A stretch of DNA of 64,000 bases, from assembly GCA_012729635.1 (NCBI GenBank), contig JAAYCT010000025.1:1-64000 (forward strand), read 5' to 3'. The notes under the pieces are model-generated. The model worked only from the letters and a program-made list of their open reading frames with translations, was not told where the DNA came from and did not search any database. This document shows, one piece after another, positions 33,934 through 44,444 of this stretch; position 1 is the first letter of the stretch; each line of letters begins with the position of its first letter. The position numbers were made by a program, and so were the translations under genes. Source of the stretch: Clostridiaceae bacterium (GTDB lineage: Bacteria; Bacillota; Clostridia; Saccharofermentanales; Saccharofermentanaceae).

Positions 33934-35784
33934 TTAAATAATACGCTTAAATTCCTTATCTAGATACTTTTTCGAAAAATAAACAAACGTAGGCCTGCCA
34001 TGTGGACAGGAATACGGATTTTCCAAAACGATCAACGCATCGATTAAAGAACGAACCTCTAATGGATCCAGTCGATCATGTGCTTTCACAGCGGCTTTAC
34101 ATGCCGAGGTTGCCAGGGCAAGAAGCATTCCGTCGTCTGATTTATTCTTGTCGTTTTTTATTTGGTCAATCAGATTTTGGATAACAGTCTGCAGTGTCTT
34201 TGTATCACATACTAAGGGTGCGTATCTTACGGCATATTCCCTTTCGCCGATCCGATCCAACTCGAAACCGATATCGTTGAATCGGGAAAGGTTGTCCTCC
34301 ATAAGCATCATATCGGATAAAGACATGGAGATGACCACCGGTGAAAGTAGTTTTTGCGAAGAAACCGCGGTATCGCCTCTTCTCGCTTTTTCATGTAAAA
34401 GTTTTTCGAAAAGAATTTTCTCGTGTGCCGCATGTTGATCCATAACAATCATATTATGATCTGATTCGAAAAGAAGATAGGTTGAAAACAAAGAGCCGAT
34501 GTATCGTGCGTTTGCAAGCTCTTGTAATGATTCGGATCGCGACATCGCATTTGTTTCATTTGTTTGAGGTCGGGAAAACAGTGTGCTTATATCCTGTTGA
34601 ACCGATACATCATCCGAAGCATTCGTTTGGCTATTAAACGTCTCACGTTCTTCGGAAAATGGATATTTTGATTTATCATGGCTTGTTTCCGTGACGGGAC
34701 GAAAAGAGATTGTAGGCTGTACAACTGTCGGTATGCTCTCAAAATCAGATTTCGTGCTTACTTTTTCGTGCTTTTCGCTTCCCTCTTCAACCAAGGACTC
34801 GGACATAAGAACTCCGCGTATCGAGTGATACACCGCCCTGAAGACCTCGGAATCATTCCAGAAGCGCACCTCGGATTTTTGAGGATGTACATTCACGTCA
34901 ACAAGAGCGGACGGAACGTATATCATCAGAACCACAAAGGCATATTTTCCTTTCATAAGCAGGGTTTTGTACGCTTCGTCTATAGCGGCGGAAATCGTTT
35001 TGGAACGAATAATCCGATCATTTACAAAAACGGTTTGTTCTGATCTGCCGGATCGGGCCAAAGTCGGTCGTCCGACAAAGCCCCGTACTTTTATCTGCTC
35101 GAAATCCGACCGAACGACAATCGATTGAGATACAACGTCTTTTCCGTAAACACAGTACAGTGCTGAAACCGGATCGTTATTGCCCGGAGAGTGGAGAATC
35201 TCTTTGTCGTTTTTGGTTAAACGAAAAGAAACATCGGGACGAATTAGAACAAATCGCTCACACAGCAGGGTAATGTACTGTGCTTCCGTTTGATCTTTTT
35301 TCAGAAATTTATATCTGGCGGGGAAATTATAAAACAAATCGCGAATTTCAACACAGGTTCCCCAAACACCGCCGGACTTATCTTTTTTGATTATTTTCCC
35401 AGCCTCGGCAATCACCGTCGTTCCGAACTCGTCCCCGACTTGTCGGGAGCGAAGAACCACCCTGGATACCGCGCTGATGCTGGATAGTGCTTCTCCGCGA
35501 AATCCCATAGTGCTGAGGCTCTCCAGATCGGAAAGCTGAGATAATTTACTGGTGGCATGGCAGGAAAAAGCCGCGACTGCGTCATCTGAATCCATTCCGC
35601 ACCCGTTATCCGTAACACGCATTAACTTAATGCCGCCGTCAATAATCTCAACTGTGATTACCGTAGCGCCGGCATCAAGCGAGTTTTCGACCAGTTCCTT
35701 GATAACGGAGGCGGGTCTTTCGACGACCTCGCCTGCAGCAATTCCGTTTGCTGTTGCCTGATCGAGCAACTTAATTCTTCCCAT
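33934..35784 (-). CDS. mutL: DNA mismatch repair protein MutL
   Basis: 616 residues. The N-terminal GHKL ATPase has IAAGEVVERPASVIKELVENS, DNGCGMD and GFRGEALSSI. The C-terminal domain carries the endonuclease motif DQHAAHEKILFE, SACKAAVKAHD and CPHGRPTF, so this is a nicking MutL as in bacteria without MutH. It overlaps mutS by 14 bases and is followed by miaA. Confidence 0.96.
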   Translation of the reverse strand: MGRIKLLDQATANGIAAGEVVERPASVIKELVENSLDAGATVITVEIIDGGIKLMRVTDNGCGMDSDDAVAAFSCHATSKLSQLSDLESLSTMGFRGEALSSISAVSRVVLRSRQVGDEFGTTVIAEAGKIIKKDKSGGVWGTCVEIRDLFYNFPARYKFLKKDQTEAQYITLLCERFVLIRPDVSFRLTKNDKEILHSPGNNDPVSALYCVYGKDVVSQSIVVRSDFEQIKVRGFVGRPTLARSGRSEQTVFVNDRIIRSKTISAAIDEAYKTLLMKGKYAFVVLMIYVPSALVDVNVHPQKSEVRFWNDSEVFRAVYHSIRGVLMSESLVEEGSEKHEKVSTKSDFESIPTVVQPTISFRPVTETSHDKSKYPFSEERETFNSQTNASDDVSVQQDISTLFSRPQTNETNAMSRSESLQELANARYIGSLFSTYLLFESDHNMIVMDQHAAHEKILFEKLLHEKARRGDTAVSSQKLLSPVVISMSLSDMMLMEDNLSRFNDIGFELDRIGEREYAVRYAPLVCDTKTLQTVIQNLIDQIKNDKNKSDDGMLLALATSACKAAVKAHDRLDPLEVRSLIDALIVLENPYSCPHGRPTFVYFSKKYLDKEFKRII

Positions 35785-38518
35785 TTGTATCCTCTTCCCG
35801 ATCCGTGTTATCCGGAGTTTCCTTATTCACACGATCTATCAAAGCATATAAGTAATTCAGTGATTCGAGAGGAGTCATCTTTGAAATATCAATCGTTTTT
35901 AATTCCTCCCGTATAGGGTCCTTTCGCTCGAATGCATTTCGGGCGGTAAAAATGTCCAATTGGCCGTTCATCGGTATGGATGAAAAACTATCGAAATTCT
36001 GTTCCTGACCGAAAGTATCGGAGAAAACAAACCGATTCTTTCCGGAAATATGAGCTCCTAGAATTTTCATTCTTTTCAGTTCAACCAGAACGTCGTTTGC
36101 ACGCATAATCACTTCATCTGGAATACCGGCCAATCGTGCAACCTCGATTCCGTAACTATCGTCTGTTCCACCGTTTTCTATTCGGTGTAAAAAAATGACC
36201 CCTCCTTCTTTTTCCTGAACGAGAACATGCGCGTTAAATATACCCGGGATTCGGTTCTCCATTGCGTTCAACTCATGATAATGGGTGGCAAAAATGGTCC
36301 TGGCAAACATGACGGACGGATCGGCGATAAACTCGAGAATCGCCCAAGCGATGGAGAGTCCGTCAAAGGTGCTTGTCCCGCGGCCGATTTCATCCATTAA
36401 TATCAAACTTCTACACGTCGCACTGCGAAGGATTGAGGACGCTTCATTCATTTCAATCATAAAAGTAGATTGTCCCGATGTGATATCATCCGAGGAGCCG
36501 ATCCGTGTGAAAATACGATCTACAACGCCGATTCTAGCGTATTTTGCAGGCACAAAGCTTCCGATTTGAGCCAATAATACAATCAGTGCGACTTGTCTCA
36601 TATAGGTCGATTTCCCGGACATGTTCGGTCCTGTCAGCACCATAATTCTTCTTGAATCGGCATTCATCAAAGTATCATTCGGAACAAAAGCACCGGATGA
36701 GATCATTCGCTCTACAACCGGATGTCGACCTGACTCAATAATCAGATCCGGAGAATCATCTATGATGGGACGGTTATAATTGTCGCGCTGCGCCGTTTCG
36801 GCCAACGAAGAGATAACGTCCAAAACGGCAATCCGATCCGCAGTGCAATACAGACGAAAAGCCTGGTCTGATATTTGATTGCGAATCTGAATAAAAATAT
36901 CGTATTCGACGGATATTAACCGTTGTTGCGCTCCGAGAATCGTATCCTCCATGCTTTTCAACTCTTCGGTAATAAAGCGTTCCGCATTTGCCAAAGTCTG
37001 TTTTCGAATATAACCGTCCGGTACAAGGGATAAATTGCTTTTTGAAATTTCGATATAATAACCGAAAACGCGATTGTATCCGATTTTCAGATTTTTAATT
37101 CCGGTCCGCTCTCGTTCCTTTGACTCCAAATTTAAAATGAAATCCTTCCCATGCTTTGATGCCTGTTTCAGTTGGTCAACCTCTTCCGAGTAACCGGATT
37201 TTATGATTCCCGCTTCTTTGATCAATATCGGAGCATCATCGTCAATGGCATGTTCGATAAGCTCATATACATCGGATAAGCTGTCAAATTCTTCATCATT
37301 CTCCCCAAGGATTCCTTGGGTGAATTTTTGGGATACACTCTGTACATAGGGAAGTTTGGCTAATGTGTTTTTTAAATGAATCAAATCCCTCGGTGTAGCG
37401 GAAGCTAGTGCGATTTTTGAGGCGAGTCGCTCCAAATCAGAAATTCCGGTCATCGACTCAATCAGTTCCTGTCGGTTGATAAACGATTCGAGCATCTCCC
37501 CGATTGCATCTTGCCGTGAATGGATTTGGTCTACACGAACAAGAGGCTCATCCATCCAACGTCGCAAAAGACGTGATCCCATGGAGGTTACGGTTCGATC
37601 AATTGCCCAAAGCAGGCTTCCGCGTCGTGATTTGGTCCGGATGGTTTGAACGAGCTCAAGATTGGTTCGCGTGGGAATATCGATTTCCATTGAATCGGAT
37701 ATAGAAAATAAACGGATTTTTGATAAATGACGGACAGAAAATCGCTGAGTTTCATCAATATACCGGAGAAGCGCGCCGGATGCCGATAATGATAGGCCTC
37801 GCTCATTGGATCCGGATATGTTTGCGGATCGGTCCGGCTTTAGTCGAGACGCATTATCCGGAGAAAAATCCGAGTCCGGACGAGTTTGTACGGAAATCGA
37901 AAACAAGGATTCGATGTTTGATTTCACGGAAGTCTTACTAAAATCCGGATTGCAAATCATTTCGGACGGAGAATATTTTGAAATCAAATTGGAAAGTTGA
38001 GACTCGGTATTCCCGATAATCAACTGAGTTGCCTCAAAATCACCCGTAGTGATATCTGCCGCGGCAACGCCATATTGCATTCCGAGCCGATAAATCGACA
38101 GGATATAGTTGTTCTTCTTTTCATCAAGCGCGCCGGGATCGATTAGTGTTCCCGGAGTAAGGATGCGTGTTATTGCTCGTTTCACGATACCCTTGGCGGT
38201 AGCCGGATCTTCGATTTGATCACAAATTGCGACCTTGTAGCCTTGAGATACAAGCTTAGAAATGTACGACTGCGAAGCATGATGCGGAATTCCGCACATC
38301 GGTGCTCTCTTGTCTAATCCGCAATCTCGTCCGGTTAGTGCCAATTCGAGGACGCGCGATGCCGTGATGGCGTCATCAAGAAACATCTCATAAAAATCAC
38401 CGAGACGGAACAACAGGATTGCGTCGGGACACTGTTCCTTCTGCTCCAAATATTGGAGCATCATCGGCGTTATTTTATCTCTGTTCAACGTTTCGTAGGT
38501 CAGTGGTTGTTCTTTCAT
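35771..38518 (-). CDS. mutS: DNA mismatch repair protein MutS
   Basis: 915 residues. The mismatch-recognition domain includes RLGDFYEMF (Phe-x-Glu wedge), the lever and clamp regions follow, and the ATPase has TGPNMSGKSTYMRQ, Walker B DEIGRGTSTFDG and THYHEL. The C-terminal tail is slightly long. Its ATG overlaps the miaB stop by four bases. cotE and ymcA, found between miaB and mutS in Bacillus, are absent. Confidence 0.97.
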   Translation of the reverse strand: MKEQPLTYETLNRDKITPMMLQYLEQKEQCPDAILLFRLGDFYEMFLDDAITASRVLELALTGRDCGLDKRAPMCGIPHHASQSYISKLVSQGYKVAICDQIEDPATAKGIVKRAITRILTPGTLIDPGALDEKKNNYILSIYRLGMQYGVAAADITTGDFEATQLIIGNTESQLSNLISKYSPSEMICNPDFSKTSVKSNIESLFSISVQTRPDSDFSPDNASRLKPDRSANISGSNERGLSLSASGALLRYIDETQRFSVRHLSKIRLFSISDSMEIDIPTRTNLELVQTIRTKSRRGSLLWAIDRTVTSMGSRLLRRWMDEPLVRVDQIHSRQDAIGEMLESFINRQELIESMTGISDLERLASKIALASATPRDLIHLKNTLAKLPYVQSVSQKFTQGILGENDEEFDSLSDVYELIEHAIDDDAPILIKEAGIIKSGYSEEVDQLKQASKHGKDFILNLESKERERTGIKNLKIGYNRVFGYYIEISKSNLSLVPDGYIRKQTLANAERFITEELKSMEDTILGAQQRLISVEYDIFIQIRNQISDQAFRLYCTADRIAVLDVISSLAETAQRDNYNRPIIDDSPDLIIESGRHPVVERMISSGAFVPNDTLMNADSRRIMVLTGPNMSGKSTYMRQVALIVLLAQIGSFVPAKYARIGVVDRIFTRIGSSDDITSGQSTFMIEMNEASSILRSATCRSLILMDEIGRGTSTFDGLSIAWAILEFIADPSVMFARTIFATHYHELNAMENRIPGIFNAHVLVQEKEGGVIFLHRIENGGTDDSYGIEVARLAGIPDEVIMRANDVLVELKRMKILGAHISGKNRFVFSDTFGQEQNFDSFSSIPMNGQLDIFTARNAFERKDPIREELKTIDISKMTPLESLNYLYALIDRVNKETPDNTDREEDTNGKN

Positions 38519-39990
38519 AGGAATGACTCCAAACGACCTTCAATAGAAAATGTCTTTGCGTGGATCAGACGTACCATCGCCTTTTTCCCTTCGAGCCATG
38601 CTTCGTTGTCCGGGGTGATTTGAAAAGACCCATCGACTGGAAATGAATCCTCGGGAATCGTGAAATTGATCAGGCGGTTCGACGATGTTCTTCCCGTATA
38701 AACGGACTTGTTGGTATGACTGATCCCTTCAATTAGTATCTCCTCGAGATTTCCGATAACCGATTGATTTGATAATAAGCTATGGTTGTTTTGGAGATGC
38801 AACAATCTTGAAAAACGATCGGATATCACGCCAGGCGCAACTTCATCCGTAAATTTTTCAGCGGCAGTTCCCGGCCTTTTGGAGTAAATGAACGTAAAAG
38901 CAGAGTCAAAACGAACTCGTCTCATTAAATCAAGAGTCATTTCAAAATCCGCTTCGGTCTCTCCGGGAAAACCGACGATGATGTCTGTGGATATGGTTCC
39001 TTCCGGAATCTCATTTCTGTAATGCAAAGCAGTATCAAGAAAACGTTCACGCGTATAACCCCGATTCATTCTCTTTAAAACGTCGTTGCTTCCCGATTGA
39101 AACGGAAGGTGCAAATGACGTTCTACGGAAGAGTTTTTTGCCATAACATCAATTAATCGATCCGAAACATCCTTGGGATGGGAGGTCATAAACCGAATCC
39201 TCGAAAACCATTTATTTATTGCGATTTCGTTTAATAATTCAGGGAATTCGGGGGCTCCGGGCAAATCCTTTCCATAGGAATTGACATTTTGGCCTAAAAG
39301 CATCACTTCTTCATACCCTTGCTCCGAGAGTTGCTCTAACTGCGAAATAATGCGTCGATAATCACGCGAGCGCTCTCTTCCCCGCGTATACGGAACTACG
39401 CAGTAGGTACAGAAATTATTGCAACCGTACATGATCGGAACCAATGCTCTGAATCGTCTTTTTCGAAGCACAGGCAGGTCGTCATCATCCGGCAAGTAAT
39501 CCTCATCGGATACGTGCACTATCTTCTGCCCTTCCGAAACGCGATGATACAACATTTCGGGCAGGGTGTGAATATCCTGGGGACCGAAGACGAGATCGAC
39601 AAAATTAAAGTGTTTACGAAGACGCTCTAAGTCCGAGGATTGCTTCATCATACATCCGCATACAATAATAATCATGCGCGGATTTTCCGTCTTCAGGGCT
39701 TTAAAGTGACCCAAATTTCCAAAAAGACGTTCTTCGGCGTTCTCCCGGATTGCGCAGGTATTCAAGAGCAAAATATCCGGTGTGTTTTCATTCTCGGATA
39801 ATCCCATCAACTCAAAATAACCGGCCATCTTCTCGCTGTCTGACTCGTTAAGCTGACATCCATATGTCTTAATCGAATAAGTCGGGAATCGATCGGAAGA
39901 CACTTTTACGCGTCGAAATAAATCGCCGATTAAGACACAATATTCTCGCTGACGGTCCAATTCATCTTTGCTGACAATCACTCTGGACAT
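38515..39990 (-). CDS. miaB: tRNA-2-methylthio-N6-dimethylallyladenosine synthase
   Basis: A radical-SAM methylthiotransferase acting on the MiaA product in tRNA. 491 residues: N-terminal MTTase domain with three cluster Cys (SIKTYGCQLNESDSE, NTCAIRENAEERLFG, VCGCM), the radical-SAM motif GCNNFCTYCVVPYTRGRERS and a C-terminal TRAM domain. ATG 39990 has CGGAG upstream. It heads the leftward unit miaB-mutS-mutL-miaA-hfq. Confidence 0.95.
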   Translation of the reverse strand: MSRVIVSKDELDRQREYCVLIGDLFRRVKVSSDRFPTYSIKTYGCQLNESDSEKMAGYFELMGLSENENTPDILLLNTCAIRENAEERLFGNLGHFKALKTENPRMIIIVCGCMMKQSSDLERLRKHFNFVDLVFGPQDIHTLPEMLYHRVSEGQKIVHVSDEDYLPDDDDLPVLRKRRFRALVPIMYGCNNFCTYCVVPYTRGRERSRDYRRIISQLEQLSEQGYEEVMLLGQNVNSYGKDLPGAPEFPELLNEIAINKWFSRIRFMTSHPKDVSDRLIDVMAKNSSVERHLHLPFQSGSNDVLKRMNRGYTRERFLDTALHYRNEIPEGTISTDIIVGFPGETEADFEMTLDLMRRVRFDSAFTFIYSKRPGTAAEKFTDEVAPGVISDRFSRLLHLQNNHSLLSNQSVIGNLEEILIEGISHTNKSVYTGRTSSNRLINFTIPEDSFPVDGSFQITPDNEAWLEGKKAMVRLIHAKTFSIEGRLESFL

Positions 39991-40042
39991 AAGCACACTC
40001 CGGTCAAATCAATACTGATATCATATCAAAACGATGGGTATT

Positions 40043-40070
40043 TTGGAAATGGAGCGATATGGAGTAGAAT
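40043..40070 (+). promoter_or_regulatory. Candidate promoter of the carboxypeptidase gene
   Basis: TTGGAA (40043-40048), a 16-base spacer and TAGAAT (40065-40070), about 33 bases before the GTG start. Confidence 0.5.
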
Positions 40071-40102
40071 AGAAAAGAACATTACGAATCGGAGGACAAA
40101 AA

Positions 40103-41623
40103 GTGACTCGTTCCGACAAGAAAAGCATCACCTCCTTTATACACAATTTTCTTGGATCTTTTCGTATAATATTCAAATGCTGTACTTCGTGCTTCGTTAT
40201 TATCCTTGTGCTTTTTTCGAATTATTTTTCTGTTTCATCTCATGCATTTTTCAGCGATGGTCGATCCGTGACTTTAACCGAAGCGTCCTTCAACGCATTC
40301 GATCATGGGAAATCATCGCTTTATGAAAGCGATGATTCGGTGCCGGAAAAGACGGATTTGTTGGAAAGGAATCCGTCCGGACTGCCGGAAATTAACGGAA
40401 AGGCATTTATTCTATATGACGCCCTTTCCGGAACATTTCTCGTCGGGGATGACTGTGATACGCCTCTTTCTCCCGCCAGTACAACGAAGGTTTTAACAAT
40501 TCTTTTGGCACTGGAACAATTCGATCTTGACGATACGATAACGGTTACTAAAAACATGTATGATTATATCCCGGAGGGATATGTTCGCCTTGATCTGGTG
40601 GAAGGAGAGGTTATTACTGTTCGTGACGCAATTTATGCTTCCATTCTTACATCCGCCAATGATGCCTGTTCCGCGCTTGCGATCAAGATGGGCGGCACAA
40701 AAGAGGGGTTTGCGGATATTATGAACGCCAAAGCAAAAGAAATCGGATGCAATCAAACGCATTTCACGAACCCCTTCGGATTTTCCGATCCGGAGCATCT
40801 TACCTCGGTGCACGATATGGCGTTGATTATGCAGAAAGCCCTTGAGTATGATTTTTTTAAAGAAGTCGCCACTACCTCCGTTTATGTGATTCCGCCGACG
40901 AATAAATTTTCCGGGAAAAGGACACTGAACAATGGCAATCGATTCATTTCCACAACGACCTATTCCTATGATAAGTATGTTGCGGGAAAAACCGGGTATA
41001 CGGATTTGTCCGGCCATACCATCGTTGCCGCAGCCGAAAGCGACGGCAGAACACTGATCGGTGTCATATTCGGAGCGACATCGTCGGAAATTCGATATTC
41101 GAATCTGATTGATCTTTTCGAGTACGGCTTTTCCCGATTTACCACTACAGCAAATGATACAAGCGAGTATGACTCCGTTATACAAGAAATAATTATGCAG
41201 GTTGAAAATGTTGTGGAAGAATACGATCTTCATGTTTCGGATCACTCGGAAAAATTGCAGTCGTATATTACTGTAACGGCCGAGCAAGCACTCGGCGGTT
41301 ACAGTACGAACGTTGACCTGTCCTGTGCACAAGTCGATCCAAACCAAACCAACCAGGTCGTATCCTTCCCGATTCATCGAATATATTCAGACGGAACAGA
41401 ACTTACGGTCGGTATGCTGGATGTGACGATTTCAAAGCAATCCGAAGATGCCGGTGCGCAGGATGCGGACGCAAAGAATAATGATGAGTGGGTGAAAAAA
41501 ATACAAACAGCCATTATTGCGATACTCATTGTTATCGGACTGCTGATTGCCCTATCCGTTTTCGTTAAGATTCAAAAGCGAAGAAGAGCCATTCAAAACC
41601 GTCGTCGTTCGAAAATTCTATAA
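40103..41623 (+). CDS. dacA: D-alanyl-D-alanine carboxypeptidase (DacA/penicillin-binding protein 5 type)
   Basis: 506 residues. A membrane segment or signal peptide lies at about 20-48, then the S11 peptidase domain with the three penicillin-binding motifs: SPASTTKVL (Ser and Lys), SANDAC and KTGYT. It trims the terminal D-Ala from peptidoglycan stems outside the cell. A C-terminal domain and a transmembrane helix (about 465-490, IAILIVIGLLIALSV) with a basic end would anchor it, which differs from the amphipathic anchor of classic DacA. The start is GTG, with GGAGG seven bases upstream. Confidence 0.93.
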   Translation: MTRSDKKSITSFIHNFLGSFRIIFKCCTSCFVIILVLFSNYFSVSSHAFFSDGRSVTLTEASFNAFDHGKSSLYESDDSVPEKTDLLERNPSGLPEINGKAFILYDALSGTFLVGDDCDTPLSPASTTKVLTILLALEQFDLDDTITVTKNMYDYIPEGYVRLDLVEGEVITVRDAIYASILTSANDACSALAIKMGGTKEGFADIMNAKAKEIGCNQTHFTNPFGFSDPEHLTSVHDMALIMQKALEYDFFKEVATTSVYVIPPTNKFSGKRTLNNGNRFISTTTYSYDKYVAGKTGYTDLSGHTIVAAAESDGRTLIGVIFGATSSEIRYSNLIDLFEYGFSRFTTTANDTSEYDSVIQEIIMQVENVVEEYDLHVSDHSEKLQSYITVTAEQALGGYSTNVDLSCAQVDPNQTNQVVSFPIHRIYSDGTELTVGMLDVTISKQSEDAGAQDADAKNNDEWVKKIQTAIIAILIVIGLLIALSVFVKIQKRRRAIQNRRRSKIL

Positions 41624-41638
41624 AAGAATAATGTGAGT

Positions 41639-43009
41639 TCATTCCCCGGAAATCGTCAGCCCCTCGACGAAAAGTGAAGGAGAACCGATACTCCCGTTAT
41701 CATGCGGCGGTAATAGATATAAATCCTTTGAAATATCAAGTACGGATTGAAGAAGTGAGTAAAAATTTCCGGAAACAACAATTTGATCGACGGGTCTGTC
41801 GATCACCCCGGTTTTAACCCAAAATCCTTCGCACGATAAAGAGAAATCACCGGATATGGAATTGGTTCCGGCATGGAGTCCGGACAGGTCGGTAATTAAA
41901 AGTCCGGAGTACATTGACCGCATCATTTCCGCTTTTTCTTTTTGCCCTTCCGTGACGTATAGATTCGTAGGAGAAACATTGATCGAGCCCTTATATCCGC
42001 TTCGAAAGCCGTTTCCGGTAGAAAAGACGTGATCGACGGCTGCGGTTTTTCGATTATGGAGAAAGGATTTCAGGATGCCGTTCTCAATAAGAGCCTTGCT
42101 TTGGCCGGCCACACCTTCCGAGTCGAACGGAGACGAGTACAGAGATCGCGAGAAAACGGAATCGTCGCGGATGTTTAGGATTTCGGATGAGATTTTCTCG
42201 TTTATTTTTCCGAATAAAAGGGAAAATCCTTTGTGAACCGTTTCTGCCGAGAAAATTCCACAGAATGAATCAAGCAAGTCCGCCGCCGCACGCGAGTCAA
42301 GAATTATCGGATATTTCCCCGATGAAATAGCGGTTGCACCCAACTTTTGAACGGATCTTTCTACAACATTATCGGCAATTTCGGAAATATTAAACTGATT
42401 CGGATCTCTGCCGGCCCATAGGTAATAACCATTTTTGGTTTGAGTCCCCGAAACGCAGCGGCAATCCACATAAAGGTTGAGAAGATTATAAGAAGATAAA
42501 CAGTGAAGCCCCAATGTGTTTCGAATCAACTCGGTGCCTGAATTTCTGGAGATATACAGATGATCGACCGCAACAATTCTCGAATCTCTGGATAATATCA
42601 GTTCTTCGAGTTCTAATCCAAGTTGGGAAAAGAAATGAATCGGTTTATCGGCAAGCGCTTGTGAAAAATTATTAACCTCAGGATAGTTCTTCTGACCCTC
42701 AAATAAGGTCTCGCGTTCCTTTTCTTCCAGAGCAATACAGTTTTCACGTGCTTTTGTTATCAAAAAATCTGCGGATTTATCCGAGAAGGACTCGGAAAAA
42801 GAGTATCCCATTTGCTCGGATATTCGGCCACGAAATGAGATGCCTGATGTATCCGATGATTCGTACGTGGTTACTTCATGATTATGGATCTGGATCTGGG
42901 ATGATTGATTTGACCCGAAATATACTTCCGATTCGATAAATCCGTCCTTTTTTGACTTCCGCAAAAGCTGATCGATAAAGAAATCCGGAATGATCCTTGA
43001 ATTGCTCAT
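41639..43009 (-). CDS. pmbA: TldE/PmbA-family metalloprotease subunit
   Basis: 456 residues. It pairs with TldD to form a heterodimeric zinc protease that degrades unfolded peptides and, in some bacteria, trims peptide antibiotics such as microcin B17. It has the TldE features without HExxxH: ISFRGRISEQMGYSFSES near the N-terminus, and the C-terminal LHAGTNSISGDFS and GFWVKTG. It lies directly after tldD (two bases between). No peptide-precursor gene is visible nearby. Confidence 0.92.
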   Translation of the reverse strand: MSNSRIIPDFFIDQLLRKSKKDGFIESEVYFGSNQSSQIQIHNHEVTTYESSDTSGISFRGRISEQMGYSFSESFSDKSADFLITKARENCIALEEKERETLFEGQKNYPEVNNFSQALADKPIHFFSQLGLELEELILSRDSRIVAVDHLYISRNSGTELIRNTLGLHCLSSYNLLNLYVDCRCVSGTQTKNGYYLWAGRDPNQFNISEIADNVVERSVQKLGATAISSGKYPIILDSRAAADLLDSFCGIFSAETVHKGFSLLFGKINEKISSEILNIRDDSVFSRSLYSSPFDSEGVAGQSKALIENGILKSFLHNRKTAAVDHVFSTGNGFRSGYKGSINVSPTNLYVTEGQKEKAEMMRSMYSGLLITDLSGLHAGTNSISGDFSLSCEGFWVKTGVIDRPVDQIVVSGNFYSLLQSVLDISKDLYLLPPHDNGSIGSPSLFVEGLTISGE

Positions 43010-43011
43010 GA

Positions 43012-44397
43012 TTACTCTTCATAACCTCCGACCGTCATTTCTGATACGCGAATGGTCGGCTGTCCTACATTGGCCGGAACATTCCCGCTTACGGAACCGC
43101 AGACGCCCTGCTCAAGCTCCAGGTCATTGCCGACTCGGTCGATATTCATCAGAACTTCGCTTCCCTTGCCAATTAATGTAGCTCCGCGAACCGGTTCCAT
43201 GATCGTTCCGTTTCGGATCATATACGCCTCGGTTACAGCAAAATTGAATTCTCCGGTAGACGGGTCTACCGAGCCCCCGCCCATTTTCGCCGCATAGATA
43301 CCCAATTCGGTATCCGCGATGATTTGATCATGCGTATCCTTTCCGGAATCGATAAAGGTGTTTGACATTCTGGAAGTCGGTGCATAACGATAACTTTGTC
43401 TCCTGCCGGATCCTGTGGGGTCGGCATTCATTCTTCTGCCGCCGAGTCGATCCACCAAAAAACCGGTAAGGATTCCATTTTTTATCAAAAGGTTTCGTCT
43501 AGGCAGAACGGACTCATCATCAATCCGGTAGCTTCCCCACTCCCCGTCCAGTGTCGGGTCATCGATTGCGGTAACGATATCGGAGGCAATTTTTTTACCG
43601 AGCATGTCTGTAAACACAGATGCCTTAATTCCGACCGAGGTTGCTTCCAGTGCATGTCCGCAGGCTTCATGGAAAATTACTCCTCCGAATCCGTTTCCGA
43701 TTACGACCGGAAATCGACCGGAAGGGCAAGGCTTTGCCTTGACCATGGTGTCTGCAATCCGAGATGCATCCGAAGCGATTTCTTCAAGATTTAATTGTTC
43801 GATGCGCTCAAACCCGCCAACAATTCCGGGAGCCTTATAACCGGTTTGCTTTTCTTGTTTGAGTGTTGCAACGGATTGAATGGCTACACGGGCCCGAAGG
43901 ACACGATCTGTTACATAATTTCCTTCCGAGTTGGCGATTATGATATTTCTCTCTGAATCGGAGTAGGACGCAGAAGTCTGGGTTATTAAATTCGAGAAGT
44001 TCATTGCATGATTAGACGAGTGACGAAGCAATTCTGCCTTTCTGTCCTGACGGATAGCCAAAGGGTTAACGGAATAATCGCGAACGGCATAGTCTCTTCG
44101 CCGACTCAGCAAGAAGGATATTCCTTGCGGCGCCGAGTAAAGTTCGGCGGAAGCCTCTTGAGCAAGGCGGATAAGATTTTCTTCTCGAATATCGTTGGAG
44201 AAAACATAAATGCTTGATGTCCCGTTCAATACCCGGATTCCGACACCGAGATCAATACCGCTTGTTGCTTTCTCTACAATCCCGTTGACGGCAGAAATAC
44301 CCGACGTTTTGGTTTCCTCGTAAAAAATTTCCGAGAAGTCCCCGCCCGAAGTCAATGCGGCGATAAGGACGCGTTCAACCGTGCTCCTGTTAAGCAT
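43012..44397 (-). CDS. tldD: TldD-family metalloprotease subunit
   Basis: 461 residues. The catalytic zinc motif is HEACGHALEAT (HExxxH), followed by EGSWGSYRIDDE-like EWGSYRIDDE and the C-terminal LIGKGSEVL and CGSVSGNVPANVGQPTIRV. ATG 44397 has CGGAG upstream. Forms the active enzyme with its neighbour TldE. Confidence 0.94.
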   Translation of the reverse strand: MLNRSTVERVLIAALTSGGDFSEIFYEETKTSGISAVNGIVEKATSGIDLGVGIRVLNGTSSIYVFSNDIREENLIRLAQEASAELYSAPQGISFLLSRRRDYAVRDYSVNPLAIRQDRKAELLRHSSNHAMNFSNLITQTSASYSDSERNIIIANSEGNYVTDRVLRARVAIQSVATLKQEKQTGYKAPGIVGGFERIEQLNLEEIASDASRIADTMVKAKPCPSGRFPVVIGNGFGGVIFHEACGHALEATSVGIKASVFTDMLGKKIASDIVTAIDDPTLDGEWGSYRIDDESVLPRRNLLIKNGILTGFLVDRLGGRRMNADPTGSGRRQSYRYAPTSRMSNTFIDSGKDTHDQIIADTELGIYAAKMGGGSVDPSTGEFNFAVTEAYMIRNGTIMEPVRGATLIGKGSEVLMNIDRVGNDLELEQGVCGSVSGNVPANVGQPTIRVSEMTVGGYEE

Positions 44398-44444
44398 AAC
44401 CAACTCCGATCCACGAGTGTTTTATCAGAATGAAGACAGTGTAT

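Noticed and set aside
40493-41377. 294-codon minus-strand open frame inside dacA
   Set aside because: Antisense to the catalytic domain of a clear carboxypeptidase; no ribosome site or motif.
41639-44397. TldD/TldE pair considered as part of a peptide-antibiotic cluster
   Set aside because: No precursor peptide, cyclodehydratase, radical-SAM maturase or exporter lies nearby; the pair is also common as general proteases.
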